Assembly (NCBI GenBank): GCA_037893245.1
Contig: JBAIAA010000519.1
Coordinates: 124,001-188,000 of the forward strand
Direction of reading: 5' to 3'
Length of the DNA stretch: 64,000 nucleotides
Source: Crossaster papposus
Lineage: Eukaryota; Echinodermata; Asteroidea; Velatida; Solasteridae
The notes beneath the pieces were generated by a model. It was not told the DNA's origin. It did not search any database and worked only from the letters and a program-made list of their open reading frames with translations. Positions within the stretch are counted from its first letter, which is position 1; every line of letters begins with the position of its first letter. The position numbers and the translations under genes were made by a program. Shown here in pieces: positions 44,681 through 55,798 of this stretch.

Positions 44681-45975
44681 CAAAGCACACATTCATACGG
44701 GCTAAAAAGTAACCAGTTCATGTGTACATGTAGTTTGCTAAAAGCAGTTAGGTACATGTACCTCAGAATACTTTACCAAATGTGCCCACAGACTTCCAGG
44801 CAAATGACCATGGATGCCGATGGAGTATTGCTTGCAACACATGTCCTTGTGCGGTAATATTGTGCGCTATCCCATGAAGCCCGGTAGTGTTTTTTTTTTA
44901 CTCGAATCTTACAGTCCAGTCGATAAAAGCCAAATGTCACCATGACTGATTTCCCAATTTAATTGTGTGATCCTAATCGAATCATTTGCCTGTCAGTTGT
45001 CGAGGAGTTACACTGGGAAAGGAACTCGGACAAACAGTGCTACTGTACCGGGACATGATCACAAATTGCTGTTTATATGAAAAGCAACCTAATAAAATGT
45101 TCTTGTGTATTTGAAGACATCAGACACAAATACCTCTAATTCCACCTGACATCTTTTGTTTTAATTTAGCAATTTGTATTAGGTTTCTGTATTAAGAATC
45201 ACTAATTTGTACTAACTGTGGGATTTAGGAGTTTTTAAAGCAATAAGTATTTGATCATCGTGCTATTACTAGGCACTGAGAGCTTTCACTTGAATCTTTT
45301 TTTTTTCAGCATGCCAAAAATGGCTGTTCACTTTCCCCCCTTAAATGCACTGCAAGATCGTGCACTCTCTATGGTCAAAGTGGCACATTGTAATGGGAAC
45401 CTCTCATGTTGTTTAGAATGTTTGCATTTTAAGAAGAAACATTAGCTTTCGTTATAAGTGCAAAATTCATATCGACTTTCATCTTGCATGAGATCGAAAG
45501 ATTTTTCCATTATTTTTCCCATCAAGCTCAATTTCCAAAAAAGAGGGGGAAAAAGAAGCAAGCCGGGGCACAGTCATTTGAGAGGCTTTTAATGCACCCT
45601 AATCAATTGATGACGCAGACATACTGTAGATCTTTTGTACTTCGCAAGTGTTGTGCACACATGTACAGTGCTTTGAAAACGGTTTGGTACATGTACTGTT
45701 TGTATTAATGTACAGGAGAATCTAACAGGTAACTTGCATTTCCTGCCAGACTGAGATTAATGATATTACATTTCAACGGAGACCATTTGGCATTTGTGGA
45801 ATCACACTTTTTAGTGCGTTTCATGATTTTCATATTCAGGGTCTTTAGTGATTCAAGACAAAAAGTAGATGTGATTAGAAAACATGAACCGGTCTAAAGG
45901 CTGGTTCATATTTGTGAATGCCAATGTGATGCAAATTCGACAAAGTTGAAATGTTTCGAAGTGAACAAAGAAATT

Positions 45976-46046
45976 GGCAAGGCGAGGCTTGAACCTGCGA
46001 CCTCAGAAATTCGGACCGACACTCTACCAACTGAGCTATCTTGCCC
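45976..46046 (-). repeat. tRNA-like unit (SINE head or tRNA pseudogene)
   Basis: Minus strand: GGGCAAGATAGCTCAGTTGG begins the unit, with an A box, B box GGTTCAAGCCT and a 3' end CTTGCC pairing with the 5' GGCAAG. The anticodon loop is CCGAATT, giving GAA, but the body is unlike a tRNA-Phe. Very similar to 21,879-21,950, so more likely the head of a tRNA-derived SINE. Confidence 0.6.
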
Positions 46047-46311
46047 TATGTTGGCGGTCTCCCAAACTGTCAGTATCTTTGTTCAAGGGCGCTAGTCAGC
46101 AGTCATAAACACCAGAATGCCATGTGGCCAGGGATCATGCTCAATTTTACGATACAACCTGGGAAGGGACATTGTAGGTATCACTCAATGAGGATACAAC
46201 TTCAATCTAAAAGTTGAAATGTGTTCAACTTTTGCAGATATGCCGCGCGAAAACTTGTCCTGGCGTCACAAACGATAAAAATGCACAACCGACAAATGGT
46301 ATATTGTCCCT

Positions 46312-46699
46312 TTCAAGGTAGGATACACCATTGGTAATTGCTTGAATTGTCATGAATGGGTAGATTTGTAGGGTTGTATTTAATAGTAAATATCATTTAA
46401 CTGACCTGTCCGAAGTTTTACAATCATGGATGCCGAGAAAAGCACGAAAAACGGCGTTCGTTTTTAACCGGCGTCAAGCAGTTATTCTTATGTTATTTGT
46501 GTTATTTCGCGATCGCCGTCCGGTGATCGCGAATTTTTCCTTATAAAATTTTATTTTCCCGAATAATTACAGGATATCTAGCGCAATCATTTTGCTGGGT
46601 GCCTAGAATCATTATTTACTTTCAGATGAGTAAGATATTTCTTAATAATTCGGTAGTAAATATTTTTGATATCTGCAAATGGTGTATAACTACCTTTAA
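46312..46699 (+). mobile_element. TTAA-flanked MITE, family A, copy 9 (complete)
   Basis: 388 bp, TTCAAGGTAGGATACACC to GGTGTATAACTACCTTTAA. It carries the reference-type hairpin TTCGCGATCGCC-GTCC-GGTGATCGCGAA at 46,506-46,533. Confidence 0.93.
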
Positions 46700-46839
46700 A
46701 TAGCGCCTTCTTCTTGCCTTCTTCAAGTGTGCCCTCTTTTATTTATCACATTGAGTTTCTATTCATCAAACCAAATTATAAAGCAATGGTTGGTTTTACC
46801 CTTCTATTTATAAGGGAAATAATAGCCACCCACCACTCT

Positions 46840-47124
46840 TTAAAGGTAGGATACACATTGGTAAATGCTTCAATTATTACGAATGGGTGGATTTGAGGGG
46901 TTGTATTTTATAGTAAATATTGTTTAAAACTGACCTGTCCCAAAGTTTTACAATTATTCATTTTTAATTCAATTTTTGGGAACAATTACAGAATATATAG
47001 CGCAATAATTTTGCTAGATGCCTACAATCATTGTTCACTTTCAAATACCGGTAAATAAGATATTTCTTAATAATTTGGTAGTAAACTTGTTTCGATATCA
47101 GCAAATGGTGTATCCTACCTTTAA
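46840..47124 (+). mobile_element. TTAA-flanked MITE, family A, copy 10 (deleted)
   Basis: 285 bp with both TTAA ends intact but an internal deletion of about 100 bp that removes the hairpin and the GGCGTTTGTT segment. It lies 140 bp from copy 9 in the same orientation. Confidence 0.92.
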
Positions 47125-47674
47125 CATAAAGCACTGGCTATTTGGCAATTGCGGATAAAACATGGCCTAAATAGCATTTGATATACCAAGTGGATTTCTA
47201 AATATTCGTTGACATATTTTTAACAATGTTTGGACACAAAAATTGGAAGCCAAGGATGGTTTCGGTATAGCGATGTTTGGTATAGCGGCGTTCGGTATAG
47301 CGGCGTTCATGTACCGTACAGTACATGTTGTACCACAGTGTAGCTGTGATCTTTTTGTCATATTAAACAATAACTACCGTACATTGTAGTATTGAAGGCA
47401 ATTTCCTGTATTGAGGCAATTCACTGCCGGCCCTCATCACAATAAGTTCCTGTATTAGGTTCCCCTTTCCTGCCTGCCAATTACCTGCTGCACTGTACAA
47501 CTCTAAGGGACAAATCACAATCTCGAATTACAACAGGCATTGACTTCAGTTCTTTTGCTGCAGTTCTAATAATTATGTCGATTTTGAGTGCTCCCAGGTC
47601 ATGTTCGCTTGTCAGTTTGTTGTACATGTACTGTCTTTACTACACTCTCTGTCAATTTCTGCTGCATTATTGGT

Positions 47675-47935
47675 TAGGACCGATAGTGTAGTCAGGGTAG
47701 TCAGGTTGGCGTAGCCGTTCTTTCCCCACCTTCCACCACTATGACCCGGGTTCGAACCTCGCCTGGGCCAATATGTGTATTGGGTTTTCAGTCTCTGCCT
47801 GACTCCGTGGGTTTTCTCCCAGGATATTCTTCTGGGGTTTTCCTCCCACCTCTAAAACTGTACCTTCTTCTCATTGTCTTCTCTCTACAGGTTTCTTCAG
47901 GCTTGCGAGCTACAGTGCCTAGAGCGTTTTTGAGG
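47675..47935 (+). mobile_element. tRNA-derived SINE with conserved central domain
   Basis: B box GGTTCGAACC at 47,749-47,758 preceded by a tRNA-like 5' region, then GGGTTTTC...GTGGGTTTTCTCCC...GGTTTTCCTCCCACC at about 47,785-47,853. The GTGGGTTTTC / TTTTCCTCCCAC block matches a central domain that I recall from widespread SINEs of marine invertebrates. The exact superfamily name is uncertain. Ends are approximate. Confidence 0.6.
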
Positions 47936-47964
47936 GATCCTTGGTTTTATTACCAGAAAGAATT

Positions 47965-48065
47965 AGTACATTTTACTACACTATCAGTAGTTTGTTGTTA
48001 CATGTACATGTACATTATCGGTTTTTAATACATTATCCGTTGGTTACTGCATTATCAGTTGTACA
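47965..48065. repeat. ATTATCGGTT-type repeat, family G
   Basis: Starts with ACATTTTACTACACTATCAG, the same 20 bases as at about 55,081-55,101, and continues with TATCGGTT, ATACATTATCC and GGTTACTGCATTATC. It is one arm of the outer palindrome described at 54,796-55,192. Confidence 0.65.
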
Positions 48066-48444
48066 GTGTAACACCCCCTCATCAGTTAGAACTATTTATA
48101 AGTCAAAAGCATATCCCAATGTAAATGTACATGTACCTGTACTTAATGATAATGTACATGAGTGTGATTGAGAATGTCACAGAAATTATATTCTAAATAA
48201 GCTTCGCTGCAAACTTTTTTTTTCTTTTTTCGGTGGGTGAAATTAATCGTACTTCCCTTTACGTACCGGTACATCATGCTCACTAGATACTGATTGTGAT
48301 AGTCCATACTGTTGTACATGTATTACTGTCAACATTGGAATGCAGAAAGGAATGAACTAATGAGGTCTATTATCTGCAGTATATGCTTCGGCCTTCTGAA
48401 ATTTCAGTAACTGGTATTTTTTCTGTTGGTAAAATGACAGTCCT

Positions 48445-48491
48445 GGGGCCAATTTTATAAAACATGTACTACACGTTTTATGAAATTGGCC
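48445..48491. mobile_element. MITE, family D, copy 5 (remnant)
   Basis: Only 47 bp: GGGGCCAATTTTATAAAAC meets GTTTTATGAAATTGGCC directly. Only the two ends of the family remain, forming a short hairpin. Confidence 0.75.
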
Positions 48492-48726
48492 GCTGATGTC
48501 ATAATGTATTTTATGTACCGTACATGTACATGTACAATGTATGGAATCGGTACAATGTACATGTTTAAAATAATTCAAGTGCACATTTTTTGTACATTAA
48601 TTGTACAGTACTTGACTTCAAAAGCAAGATTCGCTGGTTGGAATGCAAAAGTCTACAGTTTGAATATTTGCCAAGATTTGCATTCAAATTTACTGCACGT
48701 ACACATGTACCCAAAGAACTGGGCCC

Positions 48727-48968
48727 TTAACCAGTTTGCGCCGGATGACGTATATAAACGCAAAAATTTTCCAAGATTCAAAACGGATGACGCATAAACA
48801 CGCCAAGTTCAAGTTCGGAAATGTATGTCGGCAGCGGGCAAGGCCGGAAATGCGTGGGTGTGCTTCCCGGCACTATCAGCCTGAACACGCTTCGGATTGA
48901 GTTTCGTTAAAAATAATCCCGCCCGTGGGCTCGGCGATGTTAAAATAATCCTGGCGCGAACTGGTTAA
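48727..48968 (+). mobile_element. TTAA-flanked MITE, family B, copy 4
   Basis: 242 bp, TTAACCAGTTTGCGCCGG to CTGGCGCGAACTGGTTAA. The right TTAA is also the left TTAA of family A copy 11. Confidence 0.93.
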
Positions 48969-49336
48969 AGGTAGTATACACCATTTGCAGATATCGAAAA
49001 TATTTACTACCGAATTATTAAGAAATATCTTACTCATTTGAAAGTAAATAATGATTCTAGGCATTCAGCAAAATGATTGCGCTAGATATCCTGTAATTAT
49101 TCCGAAAAGTAGAATTTTATAAAGAAAAATTCGGGATCGCCGGACGGCGATCGCGAAAAAACCAAAGATAACATAAGAATAACTGCTCGACGTCGGTTGA
49201 AAACAAACGCTGTTTTTCATGTTTTCCTCGGCTTCCATGATTGTAAAACTTTGGACAGGTCAGAAAATACAACCCCCCCAAATCTACTTATTTGTGATAA
49301 TTTGAGCAATTTACCAATGGTGTATCCTACCTTTAA
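48965..49336 (-). mobile_element. TTAA-flanked MITE, family A, copy 11 (complete)
   Basis: 372 bp, TTAAAGGTAGTATACACC to GGTGTATCCTACCTTTAA. The hairpin at 49,130-49,157 (TTCGGGATCGCC-GGAC-GGCGATCGCGAA) has one mismatch. Confidence 0.94.
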
Positions 49337-49713
49337 ATAGGGTATACGTATTGGGCACTGTTTTTGTGTTGTAAGCATGGATCAACTAAAACACTACATA
49401 CACTTGTTGACCTAAATACGGTACATGCCATGCATCTGGCCAAGTTGCCTGCAGCCATAGTCCTACAAGTACTGTAAAGGTTAGGTTTCGATTATAGTCC
49501 TAGTAGACAACAGTACATGTAGTAGTCGACTATATAGTCAGTGTCTGAAACAAGCTTCCAGGGCTACGGCTATGGTATATTGCCAGCTTATTAATGGGTG
49601 AACACTTGGACAATAGCTATAGACAAGAAAATTGGATACGGCTTTACTTTCTGTATATTAAACTGTTGACCTGGAAAATGTGAAGGAATGTACTGGTACA
49701 AGCATGAAGCATT

Positions 49714-50074
49714 TTAAAGGTATATGTATTAGGATACACCTTTTGCAAATATCGAAAATATTTACTACTGAATTATTAAGAAGTATCGTACTTATCTGAA
49801 AGTAAATAATGATTCTAGGCAACCAGCTAAATGATTGCGCTAGATATTCTGTGATTGTTCCAAAAATGTAATTTTATTTATTAAAAATCACGATCAGGGT
49901 TTTTGTTGTAGTCTGGTAAAAGAAATAGTCGGAATTTTACAACGTTTTAAAATTGATACAAAATGTCACCTTTCTTGAAAACATCACATAAGGTGCCATG
50001 ATTTCACATGATGTATTTCATAATAATTCAGTAGTTTTTTTTATATGTGTGCAAACGGTGTATTCTCTCTTTAA
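49714..50074. mobile_element. Family A derivative with two right ends, copy 12
   Basis: Both termini match the same (right) end of family A. The left reads GCAAATATCGAAAATATTTAC after TTAAAGG, and the right reads AATAATTCAGTAG then GCAAACGGTGTATTC before TTAA. The inverted ends are thus about 60 bp long and the normal left half is absent. Confidence 0.75.
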
Positions 50075-50138
50075 ACGTTGAACCCTAGTAGTTTCTACGA
50101 ATGATGTGGGATTGTTATTTTTTTTCTCTCTTCTCCAG

Positions 50139-50255
50139 GATGTCAACTTCCCTTGGGCATGGAATCAGGTGCAATCCTGGACCGTCAAATCTCGGCCACA
50201 TCGGCAGTGAATGTCGTGGAAGGGTCCCGGTATGCCAGACTTCACAAGAGAGATG
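50139..50255 (+). CDS. CNTNAP-like protein, exon 2 (F5/8C start)
   Basis: Residues 22-60. It begins with Cys23, the first cysteine of the discoidin disulphide, then PLGMESGAILDRQISATSA, the usual opening of the F5/8C fold. Acceptor CTTCTCCAG, donor GATG|GTGAGT, phase 1 on both sides. Confidence 0.92.
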
Positions 50256-50617
50256 GTGAGTATAAAAACAAACAAACACCCCAAAACCCCAACAAAAACA
50301 AACAAACAAATATTGACTGCTGAATGAGCGCGCTAGTTTAATTTTGATACCTTATGGGGACCTGTATTAAAATAATACAGGTAAAATTACGCTTCACAAA
50401 ACAGGAGGATTATTAAGGTGAATGTACATTATGTACAATTTGCACAGTAATTTTACATAAACTACAACTTTAAGGGCAGCCATTGCATTTAAATTTAAGA
50501 AGGAATTTTTGTGTGTGTGCTGATCTATTAAATTACCGGTATGTACATTTGCTATGTAGTTTTTACATTTTGTAAAAGTAATTTGTGTGTAAAATAATAT
50601 TTTTATTTTTTTTCCAG
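50256..50617 (+). other. Intron 2, nothing seen
   Basis: 362 bp with A-rich CAAACAAACA repeats near its start. No element or exon is recognisable. Confidence 0.85.
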
Positions 50618-50814
50618 GCGGAGGAGGTTGGATGGCAGGCTCACATGATCTCTCACAGTACCTGACCATTGATTTAGGGGGCGTGGCCACGATCACTGCG
50701 GTGGCTACCCAGGGGAGGTTTGGCACCAACGACTATGTCACTGAATACAAATTGATGTACAGCATGGACGGCACCACGTGGACGACGTACAGCGACAGTG
50801 ATGATGCAGATAAG
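50618..50814 (+). CDS. CNTNAP-like protein, exon 3 (F5/8C core)
   Basis: Residues 61-126. GGGGWMAGSHDLSQYLTIDL then VATQGRFGTNDYVTEYKLMY, the conserved GGW, QYLTIDL and TQGR elements of discoidin domains. Acceptor TTTTTTTTCCAG, donor AAG|GTGACG, ends in phase 0. Confidence 0.95.
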
Positions 50815-52484
50815 GTGACGTCAACTGCGGGTCATGAAAAAAATTACCATCCATATGCATGGCCGCTTTAAAAGATATGGGATTTTATATTTTGACATTG
50901 ACCAGGCCCAGGCGCGAAATTGTTTTGCACGAACTGCGAACCGAGTCAGGTTTGACGCTCACGTGGCGCTCTCGTGCCTGGCGCGAGGGCACGAGTAACT
51001 GACCCCTCGAGCCGTTTACTTGGGGAAGTGTCCCATAAGGCCATGCAAAAACATGGCTGCCACCTTCACGATATTCAAACCGAGTCAGGTTTGACGCTCA
51101 TGTGGCGCTCTCGCGCTTACTCGTGCCTGGCGCGAGGGCACGAGTAACTGACCCCTCGAGCCGTTTACTTGGGGAAGTATCCCATAAGGCCATGCAAAAA
51201 CATGGCTGCCACGTTCAGGGATGTGCTAGCGGTGGGAAATTAAACAAGGAATTTTGTTATCAAAATTATCGCCAATGCGGCGACATGAATCCATTTTGAG
51301 AGTTTTCAAGGAAGTAAAATACATGTTAACACTTTTGCATGTGGCCAAGTATATTTACGTATGTACAAACGTTCTCCGATTTAGAGACACGAGTAAGCGC
51401 GAGTGAGTAGGCTAATTGAACACGCCGAGTGTAAACCTTTTTCTAGTCCTTTTTTCTCTAACTACTCCTGCAAGAAATTGACTGGAGTGAATGACATAAC
51501 TTAGCTGTGATAGGATCATGATAAGAGTGGTGTTATAAATTGTCCAACCTCTTGAGGCAAATTGCAGACAGTGTTGAGCTCACATTATCAGCATGTCAGG
51601 CCCAGTCAAAACAGATAAGGTCCTGGGAGACCCTGATTAAAGGGGTGTGACAACTAGGTATCTCATGGCAACACAGAGTATACAGTGTACATGTACATGT
51701 ATGTATAGAAAATATGGCGGTCAAGGATAAAACACAATATTGAGTTTACATCACCTACATGTAGACACAAGGTGGGCTATGTGAATTCTGCATTTTTTGT
51801 GGTCGTTTTGACAAACTGGTACACCTGGAACTTGTAAGTTATATATAAATATTTACATGCAATGGTGCCAGAATCTTTTGCGTAACAATTTTTTTTTGGA
51901 ATGAAGCAACTAAATTGCTCAAAATTATATACAGGGTGTTTTTAACAACTAAACTACACAAGTTTCAGCCCCTTGACACGTTTGAGTCTAAACAATAATC
52001 ACTCCAGACAGAAATAATTTCACAGGAAACTCGTTAACTTTAATAAGTCGGGATGTTCTAGACAAACATTTCATCATGTACATGTATGCGTAAAAAGCAT
52101 CTAGTGGGTACCAGCAAATTTAAAAGATCGTCATTTTCTGAAGAAACATTTTTTAAAAAAGGACTGTTTGGACAGCGAAGTGTTTCAGGTGTCAAGTTTC
52201 CATCGTCATTTTGATTACGGGAAATAAAATGCACAGAATACCGATAAACCACGTCCGTCCCCCGTACATGAATAACCATGTGTGCATTTACATACTGTAT
52301 CTTCAACATTTATGCCAGGAGGAAATATGTCAAATCTTGTTGTGCACAGTTCGAATACCAAACTGGCTTATTTTAAAGCGAGGTTTCTGTCATTAAATCA
52401 ATGTGTACTTACAGGTCGACCCTTCATCAGGCTTTTTGATCCAGTTTTCTGACTTTCATAATTCATATCTACTTTTGATTTCAG
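50815..52484 (+). other. Intron 3 with a 140-bp tandem duplication
   Basis: Two adjacent copies starting at about 50,939 and 51,079 share ACCGAGTCAGGTTTGACGCTC, GGCGCGAGGGCACGAG and CATGCAAAAACATGGCTGCC. The second copy has about 10 extra bases. The rest is AT-rich. No exon seen. Confidence 0.8.
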
Positions 52485-52626
52485 ATATTTCAAGGCAACA
52501 GTAATGGCAATCTGGCCCACAAGAACGTGCTACCAAACAGCATTGAAGCTCGCTACATCCGCTTCAACCCGACACAATTCAACAGTCTCCTCTCAATGCG
52601 TGTTGAGGTCTATGGCTGTCTCAAAG
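52485..52626 (+). CDS. CNTNAP-like protein, exon 4 (F5/8C end)
   Basis: Residues 127-173. IFQGNSNGN, then EARYIRFNPTQF and RVEVYGC with Cys171 closing the domain. Acceptor TTTTGATTTCAG, donor AAAG|GTTTGT (weaker), phase 1. Confidence 0.95.
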
Positions 52627-52721
52627 GTTTGTTTGAGCTACAACGGTATTGTTCATTCTTTTACTCGAGAACTTTTATTTTCTGTTCTCATTCTCAGCCA
52701 TACTACCGGTACATACTATAA

Positions 52722-53104
52722 AATATGCGACTGGCTCTACAAAAAGGTGTATTATGTCGCAATACATATACATGGTTGAAAAGCCCACAACGTAAGCTTT
52801 CATTTGGTATATAATAGAGCTCCACAGCCCCTCTAATTCTGGAGATATAACGTGTTTACAAATTGATTACTTTCTTGGAGTTCAAATTACACAACTGAGA
52901 AAATAGGCTTTGAAACAGCCGGCTGTGTTGTATTACACACAAAATGGTATTTTTTCCCACTTTATTTATCAAAATCAACATTTCTTTGAATAAAACCTGA
53001 AACTGTAGGTATTAAATATGTTATTCATGGCAAAAAATGAAAATCACATTACACGATAATGCACAGCGCGACTTAATACACCTTTTTGTAGAGCCGGTCA
53101 CATA
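52722..53104. mobile_element. TIR element with TATGTGACC-type ends, copy 1
   Basis: 383 bp in intron 4 with inverted ends of about 37 bp: TATGCGACTGGCTCTACAAA at the left, and TTTGTAGAGCCGGTCACATA at the right. No coding frame. The TATGTGACC start is shared with the element at 55,799-56,207. Confidence 0.85.
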
Positions 53105-53808
53105 TAACGTACACACAGATCTGTAATAGAGTTCCCGCAAGTCCCCTGTAAGTCAATCACAAGTCCTTCAGTCTCAAAGGTCACTAGCTATTCAGTCATT
53201 GTTCAACCAGTTACTTGAGAGACTGGCTTTGTGAAAGGACTTGTGACCAAGTTTGTGAAAGGACTTGCAGGGACTCAAATGCAACTCTGTTGGTGTTTTG
53301 ACGGAAAGTGCAAAGACTTAGTGCCAGTTTATGTACATACAGTGTTTTAGTAATCTTAACGTTTTGATTGAACTGTAACCAGGGGCGTACGTGACTAGTG
53401 GTTGCGTTCACTGGCTGGGCGGAGCTTACCGCTCGGTGACTCGCTGCGTAAATGCACGCGATTGGGTAACAAGAGTTTTGAGTGGTTTTAATATTGGAAA
53501 CGAAACAAATTGCTAAAATAGCATATAACCTTTTTAAAAGAGGCCCATATCTGTAGACTTTCTACAGGCCTTTTTGAATCCCTGGCTTTGTCTTAGGCTT
53601 AAAGCGATTTTAAGCTGCCAACTGCGGGAACTCCAGGCACATTCTGGTGCCTGTTGTGCTTCAGAAACATTCAATCGGTTAATATGAACCCAAAAGTTCA
53701 AATATTTCTATTTGCTTCTATTTATATTTGCTTTTCAGCTACTAAAGCAAAGGTCTCGATAAACCTCTACATATCTTCCGACCTGCCTTTTTACCCCACC
53801 CTCTGCAG
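53105..53808 (+). other. Rest of intron 4
   Basis: The segment 53,115-53,295 carries repeated AAGTCC / GGACTTG words on both strands, possibly a decayed foldback element. Nothing else is recognisable. Confidence 0.5.
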
Positions 53809-54012
53809 AAACGGCCTATTTTGACGGCATGGCCTACATCAAGTACGACATCAGCCTGACCCCAAACCACATCCAGTCCTACGAGGATCTGATCCAGATG
53901 CGATTCCGTACCTCCCAGCCGGACGGCCTGCTAGTGGCAGGCATCGGGAGGCATTCCGACTATGTCTTCATCCAACTACGGGACGGCAAAATCCTCCTAA
54001 GCATCAATCTTG
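53809..54012 (+). CDS. CNTNAP-like protein, exon 5 (LamG1 start)
   Basis: Residues 174-241. YFDGMAYIKYDIS, then MRFRTSQPDGLLVAGIGRHS and DYVFIQLRDGKILLSINLG, the first half of a laminin-G jelly-roll. Acceptor CACCCTCTGCAG, donor CTTG|GTAAGC, phase 1. Confidence 0.96.
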
Positions 54013-54795
54013 GTAAGCAAACAACGCTTTAGTTTACTTTTTGATCAGCTCTTGGTTATTTTATTACATTTTGTTGATTTTATTACAATTTGTAAACCAC
54101 TTTGTGAATATGAAGTTTGTTTTCATAATATTATATTAGATATTTCTTACAAAGCTCTTCAACCTTCCCCCCAAAATTCCCCATTGACATGTTTGAATTG
54201 TCAAATGTTGGATATTTAATGTTGAAGATTTTGTATTGTGACAAATTTATGACCATTTATTTAACCCCGAATTGCCCTTTTTATATTAAACAAGTTACTT
54301 AAATTTTATTTTAAAAATTGAAAATCAGTCACAGTAAAAAAATAATAAAGCAAATTGCTCATAACCTGAACGATGAATGCAAACACAAAAAATGCTAGAT
54401 TTTTTCCCGTAATTATAAAGCGGCCAACCAGCCATCTGCGTACACCAAGGTCATTCACACTTTGACTTGATGGGTCCCAGTGATTATAAAATCAACACAG
54501 TCTCGGAGCTACATGTAGTGGCCCGCCAGGCAGGAGTCCTCCTGGTTCAGGGTCCCAGATGGGCAAGCCTGGGGCACGCTGCTCCATGGGACGTTAGTTG
54601 GACTGTTACTCTGCAGATTAGATGACTGGCTGATGCCAAGGCTTAATCTGATCACCTTGGACAATTCTATTTTACAGCAAGGGTCTTTTTATTTTAGCTT
54701 TGAGATATGGAAAGCCTTGATGTACATGTGTAATCTTGTGTAATTGTAGCAAGAGTGACTGTGAGAAGTCTAAACATCTTTAATTAATTTTATTT
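54013..54795 (+). other. Intron 5, first part
   Basis: AT-rich intronic sequence. No element or exon is recognisable. Confidence 0.6.
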
Positions 54796-55192
54796 ATGAT
54801 ACAACTGATGATGTAGTAACCAATGGATAATGTATCACCAACTAATAATGTCACACAAATTGACCGATAATGTATCACTAACCGAAAATATGACGACCGT
54901 TGACCGATAGTGTAGAACATTTGTGACCCAGCACGAGTAAATGAGACACTTTGCGGCAAAAATAAAAAAAATTGAGATTTTGATTTCATCATTTAAAGCT
55001 TGTTTAGCTTTAAATGATGAAATCAAAATCTCAAATTTTATTTTTTCCCGCAAAGTGTCTCATTTACTCGTGCTGGGTCACATTTTACTACACTATCAGT
55101 AAATGTTTTGTTTCACTATCGGTTAATGATACAATATCGGTCAGTTTGTGTGGCACTTTCGGTTGGTGATACATTATTGGCTGGTTACATCA
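54796..55192. repeat. Nested palindrome, family G
   Basis: The inner palindrome (54,922-55,082) has two nearly perfect arms of about 78 bp, opening TGTGACCCAGCACGAGTAAA and closing TTTACTCGTGCTGGGTCACA, around a four-base TGTT centre. The outer arms (54,796-54,921 and 55,083-55,192) are more diverged inverted copies rich in ATAATGTATCAC and ACCGATA words. Different divergence suggests that the inner unit was inserted into the centre of an older foldback. Confidence 0.85.
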
Positions 55193-55798
55193 TAGGAGAA
55201 AGGCAAAGAACCAGTGCCCCAATTGGCGTGTCATTACATGTACTAACACTCACCGCGTTAGGGGGACAGGCTCTTTTGTTTGGAAAAGACAGACCGAGTA
55301 GTGGTGGACATTTTCGAGTCCCCATAGCGCGTTGGGTGTTCAGTAAAGGTAGAACAAGGTAAAATTGGGTTAGGGTATAATGAAAGAAAATGAAGAAGAG
55401 GACAAATTAGGGTGATCCTGAAATTTTTTGAATTTTAGAGTGTTCTGAGTTTGAGATTAGAGAGATTTCAATTTATACACAAACCCTATGGGTTGTCCCC
55501 ATAACGCTATGTACCAAAAGAAGCTGTGCACTTGTCTGCGTGTGTAATACTTTGCATAATTAATCAAGTGTAGATGGTTTTTTTCTGCCGTACAATTTTT
55601 CGCAGGAAATCAAGTATGACAATTAAAAAAAAATACTTCATAGAGTCATGGCAAAACTATTAACAACTATGCCAGGTGCTGCTGGCAGTCAAATGGAACC
55701 TTGATTACAATAATTGTCTCTAATTTCCTGACATCAAATTGCTCTGTTTTGTCGGAAGGAAGTCAAGGAACCAGACTACAAAACAGCATATGTGACCT
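55193..55798 (+). other. Intron 5, middle part
   Basis: No exon or known repeat is recognised. Confidence 0.5.

Larger units (their letters stand above)
34069..50138 (+). other. Intron 1 of CNTNAP-like gene, 16 kb, repeat-filled
   Basis: Bounded by donor GTAAGC and acceptor CTCTCTTCTCCAG. I see no exon of the gene inside. It is densely occupied by mobile elements: seven family A copies, two family B, three family D, a TA-flanked 1.7-kb element, a SINE, a tRNA-like unit, tandem duplications and a large hairpin, each listed separately. Sequence between them is AT-rich with many GTACATGTAC words. A run of 24 C lies at 34,492-34,515. Confidence 0.8.

Noticed and set aside
45976-46046. Functional tRNA-Phe gene
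   Set aside because: The GAA loop is suggestive, but the body is unlike tRNA-Phe and a near-identical unit with a different loop exists at 21,879. Called a tRNA-derived repeat.
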